Shown piece by piece: positions 6,875-13,580 of a stretch of DNA of 20,758 nucleotides. The notes below the pieces were generated by a model that ran no database searches, had not been told where the DNA came from, and worked only from the letters and a program-made list of their open reading frames with translations. Both the position numbers and the translations under genes were made by a program. Each line of letters opens with the position of its first letter. Position 1 is the stretch's first letter. Source of the stretch: Nocardioidaceae bacterium (GTDB lineage Bacteria; Actinomycetota; Actinomycetes; Propionibacteriales; Nocardioidaceae); assembly GCA_020438665.1 (NCBI GenBank), contig JAGQUE010000060.1, forward strand, positions 1 to 20,758, written 5' to 3'.

Positions 6875-8458
6875 GTGGCCGATTGGCTGGTCGAGAACCC
6901 TCTGGCACTGCTCTTCGCGGTGTTGGGCATCGGCACTGCCCTGGGCAATCTCCGCTGGCGCGGGCTCGGGCTGGGCCCTGCGGCGGTGCTCTTCGTGGCC
7001 CTCGCGATGTCGGCGTACGACGAGCGACTGGCGCTGCCCGAGATCCTCGGCAGCTTCGGGCTGGCCGTGTTCGCGTTCGCGATCGGCGTCACCGCAGGGC
7101 CGTCGTTCTTCGCCTCGCTCCGCGCCGGCGCGGGGCCCGTCGTCACCGTGTTCGGGACGCTCGTCGGGGTCGGCGTCCTCACCTGGGGCCTGGCCCAGGC
7201 GTTCGGCTTCGACCGGGGTACGACGGCGGGGCTCTTCGCGGGCGCCAACACCAACACCCCCGGTCTCGCGGCCGCGCTCGTGCGCCTCGATGGCGCACCG
7301 GAGCCCACCGTCGCCTATTCACTGACCTATATCGGCGGCGTCCTGGTCATGCTGGCGGCTTCGGCCTTCGTGTTGCGCCAGGCGACCCACAACCCCACAC
7401 CGGATGACTCGACCAGACCGGAGTCGGTCGTCAACGCGACCATCAAGGTCACCCACGACAACGCGCTGGCCGTCCACGAGCTGACCTTCACGCCCTATGG
7501 CCGGGTGGTGTTCTCGCGGCTCCAGACAGCCGACGGCACCGTGCGGATGGCCGATGGCGACACCGTGCTCCAGCCGGGCGACCGGGTGCTGGCGATCGGC
7601 CCCGAGGTGGCGGTCAAGCACGTCACCAAGCAGCTGGGTCGCACCAGCAAGATGCAGCTCGAGCAGGACCGCTCCGAGCTCGACTTCCGCCGCATCGTGC
7701 TCTCCCAGCGCCGCTTCTATGGCCGGACGGTCGCCGACCTCCAGCTGTGGGCGACACTCGGCGCCCGGGCCACCCGGATCCGGAGGGGCGACCAGGACTT
7801 CCTGGCGACCGACGACTTCGTGCTCCAGGCGGGCGACCGCATCAGGGTCGCGGCCCCTCGGGACCGGATGGCCAAGGTGGCCGCCTATCTGGGTGACTCC
7901 GAGCACGGCATGGCCGACATCAACCCGCTCGGGCTCGCGCTGGGTCTGGCCATCGGCATCGCCCTCGGCACGGTGCCGATCGGGGTCCCTGGGCTCGGCA
8001 CGTTCTCGCTCGGCGCCGCGGCCGGTCCGCTCATCGTGGGCCTGATCCTCGGCCGGCTGGGCCGCACCGGACCGGTCGTCTGGACGATCCCCCACCAGGC
8101 GGCCGACACGCTCACCCAGATCGGGCTGCTGCTGTTCCTCGCCTATGCCGGTGGGCGGTCCGGGTCGGCGTTCGTGGACGCCGTTCGCTCCCCGGTCGGT
8201 GTCAAGATCGTGCTCGCGGGGGCCCTGGTCACCGCTGCGCACGCGTTGGCGCTAGTGGTGATCGGGCGGCGGGTCCTGCGCACGGCCGGCACCAGGATCG
8301 CGGGCATCATCGCCGGGTCGCAGACCCAGCCGGCGGTCCTCGCCTATGCCAACGAGTCGTCGGGGTTCGACGCCAAGGTCGCCCTCGGCTATGCCCTGGT
8401 CTATCCCGTCGCGATGGTGACCAAGATCCTCGTGGCCCAGCTGCTGACCATGGTCTGA
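6875..8458 (+). CDS. Aspartate:alanine exchanger (AAEx/YidE-type) transporter with two TrkA_C domains
   Basis: A membrane transporter of the AAEx family (AspT/YidE/YbjL type), 527 residues from GTG 6875. The order is typical. An N-terminal membrane block of about five segments contains the signature GANTNTPGLAAAL. Two RCK_C/TrkA_C regulatory domains follow in the cytoplasmic loop; one includes YGRVVFSRLQ and LQPGDRVLAIGP, the other FYGRTVADLQLW and LQAGDRIRVAAP. A second membrane block carries GSQTQPAVLAYAN. Known members exchange amino or dicarboxylic acids; the substrate here is unknown. The product beginning MADWLVENPLALLF fits the usual family N-terminus, and the TAGGCT box just upstream supports this start. 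It is probably monocistronic. Confidence 0.88.
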   Translation: MADWLVENPLALLFAVLGIGTALGNLRWRGLGLGPAAVLFVALAMSAYDERLALPEILGSFGLAVFAFAIGVTAGPSFFASLRAGAGPVVTVFGTLVGVGVLTWGLAQAFGFDRGTTAGLFAGANTNTPGLAAALVRLDGAPEPTVAYSLTYIGGVLVMLAASAFVLRQATHNPTPDDSTRPESVVNATIKVTHDNALAVHELTFTPYGRVVFSRLQTADGTVRMADGDTVLQPGDRVLAIGPEVAVKHVTKQLGRTSKMQLEQDRSELDFRRIVLSQRRFYGRTVADLQLWATLGARATRIRRGDQDFLATDDFVLQAGDRIRVAAPRDRMAKVAAYLGDSEHGMADINPLGLALGLAIGIALGTVPIGVPGLGTFSLGAAAGPLIVGLILGRLGRTGPVVWTIPHQAADTLTQIGLLLFLAYAGGRSGSAFVDAVRSPVGVKIVLAGALVTAAHALALVVIGRRVLRTAGTRIAGIIAGSQTQPAVLAYANESSGFDAKVALGYALVYPVAMVTKILVAQLLTMV

Positions 8459-8480
8459 GGCCGCCCGGGCCGGTTGCCGT

Positions 8481-8522
8481 CCACAGCCGGCCTCCATCGC
8501 GGCGCCGTCATGGCGGCTGTGG
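8481..8522. terminator. Inverted repeat downstream of the AAEx gene
   Basis: CCACAGCCG (8481-8489) is perfectly repeated inverted as CGGCTGTGG (8514-8522), with a 24-nt loop. It starts 23 nt after the transporter stop. It may terminate that transcript, or be an operator for the next gene at 8566; the long loop leaves this open. Confidence 0.35.
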
Positions 8523-8565
8523 AAAGCCTGCCTGACCCGAGGCCTCGACAGGGATCGTCGCGGTC

Positions 8566-8988
8566 ATGACCTTTCGACCCGTGATCTCCAGCCAGGCCGA
8601 CCTCGAGGCCGCGTGGCGATTCCTGATGCAGCCACTGGGCTTCAGTGGCGAGAGCCTGTGGTTCATGCTCGTCGAGCCCGATGGCACCGCCGTTCCTTCC
8701 ATCACCCGGATCGAGGACGCGGCCGAGCCACCCGACGAGGAGCAGCTGCTCTCCCTGACCATGCACCTCTCGACCATCATCGACACCCTCGGTCTGCGCG
8801 GTGCCCGTGTCGCGTTCCTGCGGAGCCGACCGGGCGGTGGCGGCCCCGACGTCCGCGACCGCGCGTGGGCGCGCTCGCTCACGGCGGCCTGCCGGCTCGT
8901 CGGGCTCCCGTGCGAGGTGGTGCACCTCGCCACCGACCACGACGTCCGTCCCCTGCCCGGCGACGACCTCCTGGCGGCCGCGACGTGA
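8566..8988 (+). CDS. Conserved hypothetical protein, possibly a degenerate RadC/JAB-like fold
   Basis: A 140-residue acidic soluble protein with no signal peptide or membrane segment. Coding is supported by strong G/C in third codon positions throughout. I do not recognise a named family with confidence. The second half (VAFLRSRPGGGGPDVRDRAW, then LTAACRLVGLPCEVVHLA) follows the spacing of RadC/JAB metallo-domains, where an H-x-H-P-S-G-x-P motif is followed by a helix and L-G-I. The metal-binding histidines are absent here, so any such fold would be non-catalytic. ATG 8566 has no good ribosome site, and an internal start cannot be excluded. The flanking genes offer no clear functional link. 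Confidence 0.65.
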   Translation: MTFRPVISSQADLEAAWRFLMQPLGFSGESLWFMLVEPDGTAVPSITRIEDAAEPPDEEQLLSLTMHLSTIIDTLGLRGARVAFLRSRPGGGGPDVRDRAWARSLTAACRLVGLPCEVVHLATDHDVRPLPGDDLLAAAT

Positions 8989-9048
8989 CTACCCCGCGGT
9001 GCCGTGGTGGTGGGCGAGCAGTGCGGTGGTGGGGCTGGCCCGGGCGTC

Positions 9049-9054
9049 TAGGCT
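9049..9054 (+). promoter_or_regulatory. -10 box (TAGGCT) before the reductase gene
   Basis: TAGGCT ends 9 nt before ATG 9064, giving a leaderless or very short-leader transcript. A GAAGG at 9056-9060 could instead act as a ribosome site. Confidence 0.45.
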
Positions 9055-9063
9055 GAAGGTCCT

Positions 9064-9618
9064 ATGGCCCGACTGCGCTACTTCGCGATCTGTTCCCTCG
9101 ACGGCTTCGTCGCCGACGCCACGGGCCGTTTCGACTGGGCGATGCCCGACACCGACGTCCATGAGTTCGTCAACGACCTCGAGCGCCCGGTCGGCACCTA
9201 TCTCTATGGGCGTCGCATGTATGACGTCATGGCGGGCTGGGACATCGATGACCCCGACCGTCCCGCGGTGGCCCAGAAGTATGCCGCTCTCTGGCAGCGC
9301 GCCGACAAGCTCGTCTTCTCCTCCACCCTGGTGGAGGTATGGACGGCCCGCACCCGCCTGGTGCGACGCTTCGATCCTGCCGTGGTCCGGCAGCTCAAGA
9401 CCAACTCGATGCGCGACCTCAGCGTCGGCGGCCCGGGGCTCGCGGCCGCCGCGTTCCAGGCCGGCCTGGTCGACGACGTCCACCTGATCATCTGTCCGAT
9501 CATCGTCGGCGGCGGGCTGTCGGCCCTTCCTCGCGAGCTGCGGCAGTCGCTTGACCTGGCCGAGCAGCACCGGTTCACCAACGGCATGGTCTATCTGCGC
9601 TACCGCACGGTCGGCTGA
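9064..9618 (+). CDS. Dihydrofolate reductase / RibD C-terminal-like reductase
   Basis: A 184-residue member of the DHFR/RibD_C superfamily (the YyaP/YwjB-like group). These are NADPH-binding reductases whose substrates are mostly unknown. The N-terminus, RLRYFAICSLDGFVAD followed by FDWAMP, matches the family strand and loop. YLYGRRMYDVM, LVFSSTL, SVGGPGLAAAAFQAGLVDDV (the cofactor-binding GG-P-L) and PIIVGGGL are all in place and in order. Length is normal for the stand-alone form. It lacks the N-terminal deaminase of true RibD, so a role in riboflavin synthesis is not implied. A hairpin terminator follows one base after the stop. Confidence 0.85.
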   Translation: MARLRYFAICSLDGFVADATGRFDWAMPDTDVHEFVNDLERPVGTYLYGRRMYDVMAGWDIDDPDRPAVAQKYAALWQRADKLVFSSTLVEVWTARTRLVRRFDPAVVRQLKTNSMRDLSVGGPGLAAAAFQAGLVDDVHLIICPIIVGGGLSALPRELRQSLDLAEQHRFTNGMVYLRYRTVG

Positions 9619-9643
9619 GGCCGGCTGCCAGGCCCAGCCGGCC
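9619..9643 (+). terminator. Hairpin terminator after the reductase gene
   Basis: GGCCGGCTG (9619-9627) and CAGCCGGCC (9635-9643) form a perfect 9-bp stem with a 7-nt loop, directly after the TGA at 9616-9618. There is no T-tract. Confidence 0.65.
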
Positions 9644-9657
9644 GGGGCTCGGATGGT

Positions 9658-9675
9658 CGGGCTGTCCACAGCCCG
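9658..9675. repeat. Short perfect hairpin with DnaA-box-like core
   Basis: CGGGCTG-TCCA-CAGCCCG is a 7-bp stem with a 4-nt loop. It contains TGTCCACA, close to the actinobacterial DnaA box TTGTCCACA, but only one copy is present. It may be a second terminator arm or an operator of the lipoprotein gene. Confidence 0.35.
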
Positions 9676-9710
9676 CCCGAACGACAGGTGCCGAGATCGT
9701 GCAGAACCGC

Positions 9711-9716
9711 TAGTTT
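9711..9716 (+). promoter_or_regulatory. Possible -10 box for the lipoprotein operon
   Basis: TAGTTT sits about 50 nt before the chosen ATG at 9769, in one of the AT-richest spots of this gap. No clear -35 box is visible. Confidence 0.25.
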
Positions 9717-9768
9717 CATCCCCGATGCGTCCCGTGGGGGGCGCATGCCGGTCCCGGAAGGGGGGACG

Positions 9769-10311
9769 ATGCGGGCCATCGGGGGACGCACCGCCGCCAT
9801 CGCGGCGGCCGCACTGCTGAGCCTGAACGCAGCCTGCACCGACGACAGCCCTCCCCCGTCGCCCGCGACCACGTCGTCGTCGACCCCCGCCTCACCGACA
9901 CCCACCACCACCTCACCCACCCCGCAGCCCGAGTCCGCCGAGGCGTTCATCCGCCGCTGGGTCGAAGCGGACATCCGCATGCAGAACACCGGGGATGCGG
10001 CCGAGTACAGAGCGCTTAGTCGGCCGTGCTCCGCATGCATGGACTTCGCAGACCTTGTTGAGGGCTTCTACAAGCGCGGAGGTTATGTGAAGACCCGGGG
10101 CTGGAAGGTTCTCGCCCTGAAGTCACTACCCGGCTCGACCAGACGAGCACCCACCTTCCTCGTCACCGTGGACTCGAGGCCAACGACCTACAAAGAGTCA
10201 GAATTCGGCCCGACGAAGAGGCTTCCGGGGGAGCAAACTGCGTATCGAGTCTCACTGCGAGCTGCCACCATGGCTTGGCTGGTCACTGACTTGATCGAGC
10301 AGTCCTCATGA
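9769..10311 (+). CDS. DUF6318-like secreted lipoprotein
   Basis: A predicted lipoprotein of 180 residues. After a basic MRAIGGR and a hydrophobic core comes LNAAC with Cys23 as lipidation site; Asn at -3 is atypical for a lipobox. A Ser/Thr/Pro-rich linker (about 24-55) leads to the domain ESAEAFIRRWVEADIRMQNTGDAAEYRALSRPCSAC, which I associate with actinobacterial DUF6318 lipoproteins of unknown function. ATG 9769 is chosen over ATG 9745 because GGAAGGGGGG lies just upstream. The stop overlaps the ATG of the next gene (ATGA), so the two are coupled. From about 10005 codon use changes sharply, with AGA, CTA, ACA, TCA, CAA and CTT, rare elsewhere here. Confidence 0.8.
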   Translation: MRAIGGRTAAIAAAALLSLNAACTDDSPPPSPATTSSSTPASPTPTTTSPTPQPESAEAFIRRWVEADIRMQNTGDAAEYRALSRPCSACMDFADLVEGFYKRGGYVKTRGWKVLALKSLPGSTRRAPTFLVTVDSRPTTYKESEFGPTKRLPGEQTAYRVSLRAATMAWLVTDLIEQSS

Positions 10312-11135
10312 GGCGTGCTCTGATCATCATTCTCTCTACGGTTGCAGCGGTCCTTGTGCTGCCGACCAGTGCCCACGCGGGTTGCGGCGCGGAAGGCGAC
10401 CTTCACGGAGGCGAAGTCAGCTGTTACTACTCTGGCGACGAGGTGAAGGCGGCGATGGAGTCGGGCGGGTCGGCCTACCGGTGGTCACTGCATCAGCAGT
10501 GCAAGACCGAGGCCACCGACGGGAGCTGTTTCAATCCCGTGGACTGCGTGACGGCGGCGGGCGTCCACGGCACGTTGTTCGCCGTCTATCGCACGCTGCT
10601 GCCCGCGGGCCCGCGGGAGCGCTACGGGTTCGCCTGTCTCAGCGCGAGCGAGGCCGGTGACCTCGGGGCGATCACTCCGGCGATGGTGTTCTCCGCGATG
10701 AAGCGGCTGGCCTGGCCCCGCTCCGATCTGGTGGTCCAGCCTCCGGGCGGTGAGACCCTGGTCAACCTCGCGACCAACTTCTTCACCGCCAACACCGAGC
10801 CGTCGACCCAGACCGTCACCCTGCTCGGCCAACGCGTCGAGATCGAGGCGACGCCCCACCGCTATGTCTGGCACTGGGCGGCGGGCGGCGAGACCGGCGA
10901 GGCCGACAGCGGGAGCCTCACGACCGACGGTCCGGGCGACGCCTATCCCCGCCTCGAGGTCACCCACACCTATCGCGAGGCCGACGTCCTCGTGCACCCC
11001 TGGGTCGACACGGTCTATGCGGGGCGCTACCGCGTCAACGGCGGGGCGTGGACCACGATCCCGCAGACGCTGACCGTGGCGGGTGACCCGGTCCCGTTGC
11101 GGATCCGCGAGGCCACGCCGGTGCTTGTCGGCTGA
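10308..11135 (+). CDS. Secreted Cys-rich protein with a C-terminal beta-sandwich-like region
   Basis: An exported protein of 275 residues. The Sec signal peptide is MRRALIIILSTVAAVLVLP plus TSAHA, with likely cleavage after Ala24. The N-terminal half has six Cys (26, 39, 65, 74, 80, 110), suggesting disulfides outside the cell. The C-terminal half (YVWHWAAGGETGEADSG, then VTHTYREADVLVHPWV) resembles a PKD-like beta-sandwich. The function is unknown. Its ATG overlaps the lipoprotein stop by 4 nt, and the pairing implies a joint cell-surface role. The first 130 nt share the unusual AT-richer codon use of the preceding gene; from about 10440 the codons return to the local norm. Confidence 0.8.
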   Translation: MRRALIIILSTVAAVLVLPTSAHAGCGAEGDLHGGEVSCYYSGDEVKAAMESGGSAYRWSLHQQCKTEATDGSCFNPVDCVTAAGVHGTLFAVYRTLLPAGPRERYGFACLSASEAGDLGAITPAMVFSAMKRLAWPRSDLVVQPPGGETLVNLATNFFTANTEPSTQTVTLLGQRVEIEATPHRYVWHWAAGGETGEADSGSLTTDGPGDAYPRLEVTHTYREADVLVHPWVDTVYAGRYRVNGGAWTTIPQTLTVAGDPVPLRIREATPVLVG

Positions 11136-11179
11136 GACCGCCCGGCCGTGTCGCCGTTCGACGCGGGCCCTCGATCAGG

Positions 11180-11569
11180 TCAGCAGAGCGACCCGGGGTC
11201 GGCGGGAACGTCGACGGCGTGGGCCTGCAGGGCTTCCAGCGGGATGATCTCGAGGGCGCGGGCATTGGTCGACGCGAGGACGACCGGGGCCGCCTTGCCA
11301 TCCTCGAAGGCTTGCAGCCACCGGGCGGCGACGACACACCAGCGGTCACCGGGCCGCAGGCCGGGGAACGCCCACTCGGGCCGGGGCGTGACCAGGTCGT
11401 TGCCGACGGTGATCTGCTGCTGAAGGAACTCCTCGGTCATCACCGCGCAGACCGCATGCAGCCCGACATCCTCGGGGCCGCAGGAGCAGTCGCCGTCGCG
11501 ATAGAACCCGGTGACCGGGTCGGTCCCGCAGGGCTCCAGGTCACCGCCGAGGACGTTGCGCTGCGTCAT
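11180..11569 (-). CDS. DUF2237 family protein
   Basis: A cytoplasmic protein of 129 residues that matches DUF2237 along its whole length. Visible signatures are NVLGGDLEPCGTDPVTGFYRDG, CGPEDVGLHAVCAVMTEEFL, GNDLVTPRPEWAFPGLRPGDRWC and ALEIIPLEAL. The family is widespread and conserved, but its biochemical role is not established. The several conserved Cys and the RPGDRWC block may bind a metal or form redox pairs. ATG 11569 is preceded by a G-rich GGGTGGGG that can serve as ribosome site. It converges on the secreted-protein gene and lies downstream of the 52-residue gene, separated from it by a 13-bp hairpin. Confidence 0.88.
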   Translation of the reverse strand: MTQRNVLGGDLEPCGTDPVTGFYRDGDCSCGPEDVGLHAVCAVMTEEFLQQQITVGNDLVTPRPEWAFPGLRPGDRWCVVAARWLQAFEDGKAAPVVLASTNARALEIIPLEALQAHAVDVPADPGSLC

Positions 11570-11607
11570 GACCCCACCCTGCCACGTCCCGACGTGCCCT
11601 GTTCCCG

Positions 11608-11654
11608 GCCTGCCACCTCGCCGGCGACCGGGATGGACCGACGAGGTGGCAGGC
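11608..11654. terminator. 13-bp perfect inverted repeat (terminator or palindromic repeat)
   Basis: GCCTGCCACCTCG (11608-11620) is perfectly inverted as CGAGGTGGCAGGC (11642-11654), with a 21-nt loop. It lies 24 nt past the stop of the minus-strand small gene. A partial copy, CCCTGCCACGTCCCG, starts at about 11577. The CCACCTCG core recurs in the repeat cluster at 13581-13674. Confidence 0.6.
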
Positions 11655-11677
11655 GGCTCGGGACGGGCTGACGTCCG

Positions 11678-11836
11678 TCAGGGGATCGGGCGGCGCCAGG
11701 GGCGCGCGGACCGAAGCGAGGCTGGGATGCGCGTGGTGGCACCCGCGTCGGCGGTGGATGCGACGCGGCGGCGAGGATGGGTCTGGGCGCGGGCGTCGGC
11801 CTCGAGGCGGTTCCAGACATAGCCGAGGTACTGCAT
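11678..11836 (-). CDS. Small basic protein, 52 residues
   Basis: A small protein starting MQYLGYVWNRLEADARAQ with an Arg-rich tail, not recognised as a known family. It is judged real for three reasons: nearly every codon ends in G or C, GGAGAA lies a few nt before ATG 11836, and a TTGCAG-N17-TAACGT promoter lies upstream on the same strand. The N-terminal 20 residues look amphipathic and aromatic; the rest is probably disordered. It is divergent from the CGNR regulator gene and shares its repeat-rich control region, so it may be a target of that regulator. No membrane segment is seen. An in-frame start at 11938 is possible but less likely. Confidence 0.6.
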   Translation of the reverse strand: MQYLGYVWNRLEADARAQTHPRRRVASTADAGATTRIPASLRSARPWRRPIP

Positions 11837-11898
11837 GTGGGTTCTCCGTTTCTCCCGGTCAACACATCTGGAGCCGTGGCCGGCGCTCCAGATACCAA

Positions 11899-11967
11899 CA
11901 CCAGCAAAAACGTTATGCCAGTGTCGACGTGGCTGCAACCCCCAAAATGCTTATGCTGGTGTCGCAA
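11899..11967. promoter_or_regulatory. Divergent control region with direct and inverted repeats
   Basis: Two direct copies of TTATGC-N2-GTGTCG occur at 11913-11926 and 11951-11964, 38 bp apart. CACCAGCA (11899-11906) is the inverse of TGCTGGTG (11954-11961). On the minus strand TTGCAG (complement of 11933-11938), 17 nt, and TAACGT (complement of 11910-11915) form a good promoter for the 52-residue gene. Such repeats between a regulator and a divergent gene are usual sites of autoregulation; the binding protein is not known. Confidence 0.5.
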
Positions 11968-11979
11968 CTAGGAGGTGCG

Positions 11980-12540
11980 ATGCCTTATCCCGACGTTCCC
12001 CGGCCCGATGTGCCGGCACCGATCGCGGTCGTGCGTGACTTTGTGAACACCACCGACCTCGAGACCGGCGGGGACGACCTGTCGACCCCTGCGGAGCTGG
12101 TCCGGTGGCTCGCTGGCGCGGGTCTGGTCACCGGGGCACCCGGCGCCACGGGGCACGACCTCGCCCTCGCGCGCCAGCTGCGGGCGGGGCTGCGCGCGGC
12201 CCTGGAGCACAACCACGACCACGCGAGCGCGGAGCTCCCCGAGCTCGAGGCGTCGCTCGCCTCGCTCGACATCGCGCTCACGTGGAGCGCCAGCGGAGCG
12301 ATGCTCAAACCCGCCAGCGGCGGCGTCCGGGGGGCCCTGGCCGCCATCGGCATCGCGGCCCACCAGGCCGCGGCCGACGGGCTGTGGCACCGCCTGAAGA
12401 TCTGCTCGTCCGACGAGTGCGCCTGGGCCTACTTCGACCACTCCAAGAACCGCTCCCGACAATGGTGCGAGTACGGCTGCGGCAACCGCATCAAGACCCG
12501 CGCCTATCGAGCCCGTCAGAGGTCGGCAGCGCCGGCCTGA
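11980..12540 (+). CDS. CGNR zinc-finger / ABATE-domain transcriptional regulator
   Basis: A 186-residue protein of the ABATE (DUF1470)-CGNR family, putative stress-related DNA-binding regulators. The N-terminal part (RDFVNTTDLETGGDDLSTPAELVRWL) is the ABATE domain. The C-terminal zinc finger has Cys142 and Cys147 in CSSDEC, the linker YFDHSKNRSRQWC, then Cys163 and Cys167 in CEYGCGNR, followed by a basic RIKTRAYRARQR tail. ATG 11980 has a strong GGAGGT three nt upstream. The upstream divergent region carries paired repeats and is a likely autoregulatory site. The 3' end overlaps the convergent ADP-ribosylglycohydrolase gene by 25 nt. Confidence 0.88.
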   Translation: MPYPDVPRPDVPAPIAVVRDFVNTTDLETGGDDLSTPAELVRWLAGAGLVTGAPGATGHDLALARQLRAGLRAALEHNHDHASAELPELEASLASLDIALTWSASGAMLKPASGGVRGALAAIGIAAHQAAADGLWHRLKICSSDECAWAYFDHSKNRSRQWCEYGCGNRIKTRAYRARQRSAAPA

Positions 12541-13526
12541 CCCGCCGAAAGGCAGGCGCGGCCGAGCGCGACCAGGTCGGGGCCGGTGAGTCCGGGCCAG
12601 CCGTGCACGCGGTCGGCCCACGCCGCCGGGATCGACGCAGCACCGTGGAGCGCGCCGAGCAGCCCGCCCGCGATGGCGGCCACCGTGTCGGTGTCGTCAC
12701 CGATGCGTACGGCGTGGCAGAGCCCCTCCTCCAGCGGAGCCTCGGAGCGAAGCCCCGCGGCGACGGCGACGACCGCCGCCTGGAGCGCCGTGACCGTCCA
12801 GCCATTGGGCGAGAACCGGCGCCCGGGGACGCCGCTGGACGTGTCGGTCAGGGCGTCGTCGAGCAGGGCGCGCCACCAGTCGCGCCGCGCCCCTGGGACG
12901 AGGTCGAGACCCGCAGTCGCGACGAACTGCCGCTCGGTGAGCGCGACCCTGACGGCCTCGGTCCACAGGATGCAGGAGTCGCCGGCGACGGGATCGGCGT
13001 GCGTCAGCGAGGCGACGACCCGGGCCGCGACCGCCGTCGCCTCCCGGTCGTCGGGCCGCCACAGCGCGACGGGGGTGGTGCGCATCAGGGCGCCGTTGCC
13101 GGCGGCGTGGGGGTGGTCGACGGCGAAGACACGGGCCTCCTGTGCCAGCAGACCGCCCATAGCCTGGCCACCGGCAGCCTCGGTGCCCGCCGCTCGACGG
13201 CGCACTGCCCCGAGGACCGCGCGGGTCTGGTTGCCGATGTCGGCGGGGCCGCCGTCGAACCACGACAGGAAGCCGGCAGCGACCAGGTCGCACCCGGACG
13301 CGGCGGTGAGGTCGGCCCCGGCGGCCACCGCCCGGGCCACCGCCACCGTCATGGCGGTGTCGTCGCTCCACTCGCCGGGCGCGAAGTCGCCCAGCCCGCC
13401 GCCGATCATCTCGGGCCGCTGGCCTGCCTCGAGCGGGGTCGCGAACTCATAGGGCACCCCCAGGGCATCGCCGACGGCCGTGCCGAGCAGCGTGCCGGCG
13501 GCGCGGTCCATCAGCGCGTCAGTCAT
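12516..13526 (-). CDS. ADP-ribosylglycohydrolase (DraG/ARH family)
   Basis: A Mg-dependent hydrolase of the DraG/ARH fold that removes ADP-ribose from proteins or small substrates; 336 residues. Key motifs are GTAVGDALGVPYEF (15-28), the metal-binding WSDDTAMT (53-60), HAAGNGALMRTTP, and the C-terminal RIGDDTDTVAAIAGG, whose Asp277, Asp278 and Asp280 complete the bimetal site, so it should be active. The target is unknown; no ADP-ribosyltransferase is visible nearby. ATG 13526 lies 6 nt after a TAGCCT box on the same strand with no Shine-Dalgarno, so a leaderless start is likely. It overlaps the CGNR gene tail-to-tail by 25 nt. Confidence 0.92.
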   Translation of the reverse strand: MTDALMDRAAGTLLGTAVGDALGVPYEFATPLEAGQRPEMIGGGLGDFAPGEWSDDTAMTVAVARAVAAGADLTAASGCDLVAAGFLSWFDGGPADIGNQTRAVLGAVRRRAAGTEAAGGQAMGGLLAQEARVFAVDHPHAAGNGALMRTTPVALWRPDDREATAVAARVVASLTHADPVAGDSCILWTEAVRVALTERQFVATAGLDLVPGARRDWWRALLDDALTDTSSGVPGRRFSPNGWTVTALQAAVVAVAAGLRSEAPLEEGLCHAVRIGDDTDTVAAIAGGLLGALHGAASIPAAWADRVHGWPGLTGPDLVALGRACLSAGQAGAADL

Positions 13527-13532
13527 GGTCCG

Positions 13533-13538
13533 AGGCTA
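13533..13538 (-). promoter_or_regulatory. -10 box (TAGCCT) of a leaderless transcript
   Basis: On the minus strand TAGCCT ends 6 nt before ATG 13526, matching the -10-to-start spacing of leaderless actinobacterial genes. Confidence 0.5.
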
Positions 13539-13580
13539 GGCGCACCCGCCGACGCCCACCGACGTGGCCGGTCCGGCCCT

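Noticed and set aside
9658..9675. DnaA box or replication origin
   Set aside because: Only a single TGTCCACA occurs, inside a short hairpin, with no cluster of boxes, no AT-rich unwinding region and no dnaA/dnaN genes.
12516..13526. ADP-ribosylation toxin-antitoxin or DarTG-like system around the ADP-ribosylglycohydrolase
   Set aside because: No ADP-ribosyltransferase toxin is encoded nearby, and the enzyme is DraG/ARH type and not a macrodomain antitoxin.
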